In this document: positions 62,701-64,000 of the stretch, in pieces
How positions within the stretch are numbered: position 1 is the first letter of the stretch
How the letters are laid out: the number at the start of each line of letters is the position of its first letter
Assembly (NCBI RefSeq): GCF_963676685.1
Contig: NC_092356.1
Coordinates: forward strand, 42,991,601-43,055,600
DNA length: 64,000 nucleotides
Source: Mytilus edulis
Lineage: Eukaryota; Mollusca; Bivalvia; Mytilida; Mytilidae
Direction of reading: 5' to 3'
Program-made: the position numbers and the translations under genes
The notes under the pieces: model-generated
What the model saw: only the letters and a program-made list of their open reading frames with translations
Told to the model about the DNA's origin: nothing
Database searches by the model: none

Positions 62701-63740
62701 TTGACAATAATAAAAAATAAAAATTTAAAACTTGAAATACACACATTTTCAAAAGGGTTCATTGGAAATATAGCAGTTTGACAAACACTTAATTTGATTG
62801 TTGAGAATCTTAATATATCTTTAACAACATAACATGATTAATATGTTCAGCTTAATTTTACAGAGTTATCTCCCTGCAGTGTTAGGTACCACCTTAATTT
62901 GGAATTTGTCTTTTTTTTTGTTCTGGTTTACTTCAAATATAAAATTTACACTAAGGAATGTATTCACTATTTTATCTTAGTTGCAAAGGCCTCTTTTCAA
63001 AAGAGTGTCTACTGGTAAAAGTTTAATATCCTTCAGGGCTGTACAATTCAAACATGCACAATACCCAGGGAAGGCACTTCGAAAGTAAATTACTTGCACA
63101 TAAAGGCAACTATGGGTCCCTGCATACATTTTAATCATGTGCAGTATATTTCCCTAGGTCCCATAAATGTTTCAATAGAACAGCCCTCAGCCCCTTATGT
63201 GTTATTTAGTGCTAATGGGAAAGTATATCTGATGATATAAGTGATATGCATCAAATAAATAAGAACTTTGCCAACCCCTTCTAAAATTTTTTCACTTCAT
63301 AGTTAACATTAAAATATACTGGTAAATGAAATTTGATCCGAGTTTACTACATTCTTTCTTTTCGTTTAGTATTAAGTTATTTGATAGATTTTTTTGGTTT
63401 TTAGCCAGTACAGAAAAAGATGTTTGAAGAGCTATTGGATGAGGTCTATGAATCTATGAATCTATTAATTCTGCTAATTTATTTCAAAAGAGGGGAAGTG
63501 GATAACAAACTATATGTCAATCAAATTTTTAAGATACACTATTGTGGCTGGCAGCTTCAATAATCTGAAATAATGCTCCTTATATAATGAATTGGTTTTT
63601 TTGTTTTTCTGATTGATGAAATCTTAAATTTCAGGATGGTGGCAACAGCCTGTAAATTGCAAAATGCAAACAAACAGAAAGGGATGCCTAGTCATGATGC
63701 GTGGAATAAATCTACTGTGCCATTTATTGCTGCTACCAAG
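50751..63740 (+). CDS. ACOX1: Peroxisomal acyl-CoA oxidase (ACOX1-type), 11 exons, 3' end outside window
   Basis: Oxidises fatty acyl-CoA to trans-2-enoyl-CoA with FAD, making H2O2: first step of peroxisomal beta-oxidation. Exons: 50751-50871, 52947-53109, 54077-54237, 54601-54708, 56624-56743, 58236-58351, 60329-60498, 61355-61517, 62001-62191, 62434-62586, 63635-63740. All have GT-AG introns, and phases chain without conflict (1,2,1,1,1,0,2,0,2,2,0), giving 524 codons. N-terminal acyl-CoA oxidase domain comes first; [11 protein letters not shown] at 139-149 and [11 protein letters not shown] at 153-163 lie in the FAD/substrate middle domain; [11 protein letters not shown] at 401-411 and [14 protein letters not shown] at 425-438 follow, with Glu426 as the expected catalytic base. 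Family proteins are about 660 residues, so roughly 135-140 residues and any C-terminal peroxisome signal lie beyond. ACOX1 versus a close paralogue is a judgement from resemblance. Confidence 0.93.
51181..52300. repeat. Intron 1 repeat with GATGGTCGTAAC motifs, split by family B
   Basis: A perfect 14-bp-arm palindrome (GGATGGTCGTAACT, AAA, then its inverse) is at 51181-51211. GATGGTCGTAAC recurs at 51394, 52195 and 52218, with variants at 51431, 52271 and 52289. A segment of about 170 bp (51238-51409) is directly repeated at 52048-52212 (ATATTGAAACCAAATTTGAT, TCGTAAAATAGTCATTCAAA). A family B copy (51727-52050) lies between. No coding frame. Confidence 0.75.
51727..52050 (+). repeat. Family B, most complete copy
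   Basis: Landmarks in order: GATGTGGTATGATTGCCAAT, GAGACAACTATCCACAAAA, CATACGGCCTTTAACAATGA, GCAAAGCCCATACCGCATAG, GACTTAGGACAGGCACATAC and GGGGTTTAACATGTTAGCGG. Lies in ACOX1 intron 1, between the two copies of a direct repeat. Confidence 0.85.
53213..53365 (+). repeat. Family A, diverged copy in ACOX1 intron 2
   Basis: GGTGCCAAAGGGGCATTTAC, AAACTGACAACACCATCG and AGTACACAAAATACCACACA follow family A order. Confidence 0.6.
56090..56360 (+). repeat. Family B and family E fragments in ACOX1 intron 4
   Basis: 56095-56215 (GATGATTGCCAATGAGATGA, AGGTCACTGTACAGCTTTCA) is family B. 56250-56360 (TTGAAGACCCATTGGTGGAC, TTTTGACACATTCCACATTT) is the end of family E. A family A trace with CAATGCCATGG lies at 55700-55765. 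Confidence 0.6.
57036..57645. mobile_element. TTAA-flanked inverted-repeat element, copy 2 (610 bp)
   Basis: Left TTAAGGTGGTATGGGAG, right (reverse) TTAAGGTGGCATGGGTG. It aligns with 3630-4248 across its length: GCTACAGGTTGT, TTTTGTATAGATTATACAGG, GGGTCACCGTACG and, near the right end, CCAAGATGGCGGAA. In ACOX1 intron 5. No transposase. Confidence 0.78.
57805..57950 (+). repeat. Family A, diverged copy in ACOX1 intron 5
   Basis: TCTCATAAATCGAAAACAAT, TGATAATGCCTTGGCTAAAA and ATCTCAGGTGCTCCAGAAGT follow family A order. A solo inverted-repeat end similar to 45607-45780 follows at about 58048. Confidence 0.6.
58572..58866 (-). repeat. Repeat family G, copy 1, in ACOX1 intron 6
   Basis: About 290 bp, nearly identical to 59685-59971: TATGCCCCACCTATGATAGT, GAGGGGCATTATGTTTTCTG, TTCGTCCGTTCG runs, AAGTCCAATCGACTTCAAAC, GAACATGGAAAATGATAGTG and TACTGAGGACACATTC. 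Strand is arbitrary. Ends lie at AT runs. A family common in molluscs to my knowledge. Confidence 0.8.
59195..59222. repeat. Poly-G tract
   Basis: A run of about 25 G with one A (AGGGAGGGG start) in ACOX1 intron 6. Likely length-polymorphic, and could form G-quadruplex. Confidence 0.85.
59671..60101. mobile_element. Hairpin element with a nested family G insertion
   Basis: GGAATGACTGTAATATTTTT (59671-59690) is inverted at 60080-60101, and CTGTCTATGAAGAAATAACA (59972 on) with TGGTGCACACTG is inverted at 60028-60078. The outer element is therefore a long foldback with arms of about 60 bp and a central loop near 60015-60030. Family G copy 2 (59685-59971) sits in the left arm, at the T run. In ACOX1 intron 6. 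Confidence 0.8.
59685..59971 (-). repeat. Repeat family G, copy 2 (nested)
   Basis: Nearly identical to 58572-58866 over about 285 bp. Both edges abut matched arms of the hairpin element, so this copy inserted after it. Confidence 0.8.
60516..60718. mobile_element. Inverted-repeat MITE in ACOX1 intron 7
   Basis: Left GGATTCATTAATTTTGTGGG and right (reverse) GTACTGTGGATTCATAATCA, then GTGGAATTCGTG, form inverted ends about 200 bp apart. It starts only about 18 bp after the exon 7 donor. A shorter relative with CTGTGGATTCATTCATTTTC is at 60949-61025. Confidence 0.6.
61058..61343 (+). repeat. Family D in ACOX1 intron 7
   Basis: GACTGTCATACAAGTAAGAA, AACCAGGTTTAATCCACCAT, AAATCAGGAATATGACAG and TTCAGTATTTTTGTGATTTA. 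It ends within about 12 bp of the exon 8 acceptor, so it may supply part of that intron's 3' end. Confidence 0.7.
61808..61930 (+). repeat. Family B partial copy in ACOX1 intron 8
   Basis: AGATATGGTATGATTTCAAA, ATATAGGTCACCTTATGG and GAGCAAAGCCCATACTG follow family B. Confidence 0.65.
62607..62897. mobile_element. TTAA-flanked inverted-repeat element, short form (291 bp)
   Basis: TTAAGGTGGTACC at the left and its inverse GGTACCACCTTAA at the right, exact over 13 bp. The interior is unlike the 610-619-bp elements, but the ends are related. Starts 20 bp after the exon 10 donor in ACOX1 intron 10. Confidence 0.75.
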
Positions 63741-64000
63741 GTAAATATCCAGTATCGTGCTTTATTTATGTACATTTTATGCTGAAAAAGCAAGATTGAT
63801 TAATGCTATATATTTCACTACTAAAACAAAAAATAATGAAAAAAAAATAAGTATTGATTTCATAATTGGATTTCATCTGTCCAATATTTTCATTAAAAAG
63901 ACTCATAATTCCAAACTAAAATAATCTGCTATAGATGATAGTAATGTTTTTAAATTTATCTTTACATGATTTCTTTTTAGAAATATAACATCAACTAAAA

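Noticed and set aside
1-64000. tRNA, rRNA or other structured RNA genes
   Set aside because: None recognised by eye; the hairpins seen belong to mobile elements. A covariance-model scan would be needed to exclude them.

Overview
The window is AT-rich, intron-bearing animal DNA dense with short dispersed repeats. The repeat set, a HEPN/nSTAND-type gene, RING-less B-box genes and an ACOX1-type gene together suggest a bivalve mollusc, most likely a marine mussel (Mytilidae). The organism call rests on recognising repeat families and gene architecture, not on a database search.

Left third (1-21,100): two copies of a large STAND-NTPase exon lie in opposite orientation. The plus-strand copy (646-3213) is decayed, with one nonsense codon and three frameshifts. 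The minus-strand copy (15185-12583) is open throughout and is the last exon of a three-exon gene. Its first coding exon (from 21081) carries a DZIP3-like HEPN domain with an RNxxxGH motif, and a 91-bp exon (19768-19678) encodes a coiled-coil linker. Splice phases agree (0, then 1), giving a HEPN / coiled coil / nSTAND3-like protein of about 1,130-1,145 residues. The copies also share intron sequence, so the duplication was at DNA level. Between them lie a Penelope-like reverse transcriptase fragment with a repeat tail, a 49-bp tandem array, a 349-bp tandem array and several dispersed repeats.

Middle (21,100-50,700): mostly non-coding. It holds a decayed DIRS-type reverse transcriptase (about 23,950-24,480), a GC-richer block that may be the 5' end of a non-LTR element (29,755-30,380), many copies of at least six dispersed repeat families, a 34-bp tandem array, and two B-box (TRIM-like, RING-less) genes arranged head to head. 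The minus-strand one (38205-37322) is split by a frame break; the plus-strand one (41341-42138) is open. Both have a splice acceptor directly before the ATG. A 713-bp element with 36-bp perfect terminal inverted repeats follows.

Right fifth (50,700-64,000): a plus-strand peroxisomal acyl-CoA oxidase gene (ACOX1-type). Eleven coding exons, all phase-consistent, give 524 codons; the C-terminal part lies beyond the window. Its introns hold TTAA-flanked inverted-repeat elements, a hairpin element split by another repeat, a cluster of GATGGTCGTAAC motifs, and copies of the same dispersed families.

Functionally, the HEPN-STAND gene and its broken relative look like members of an expanding and decaying innate-immunity-type family, and the B-box pair is similar in style. 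The ACOX1 gene is a conserved fatty-acid beta-oxidation gene. No tRNA, rRNA or CRISPR was seen.
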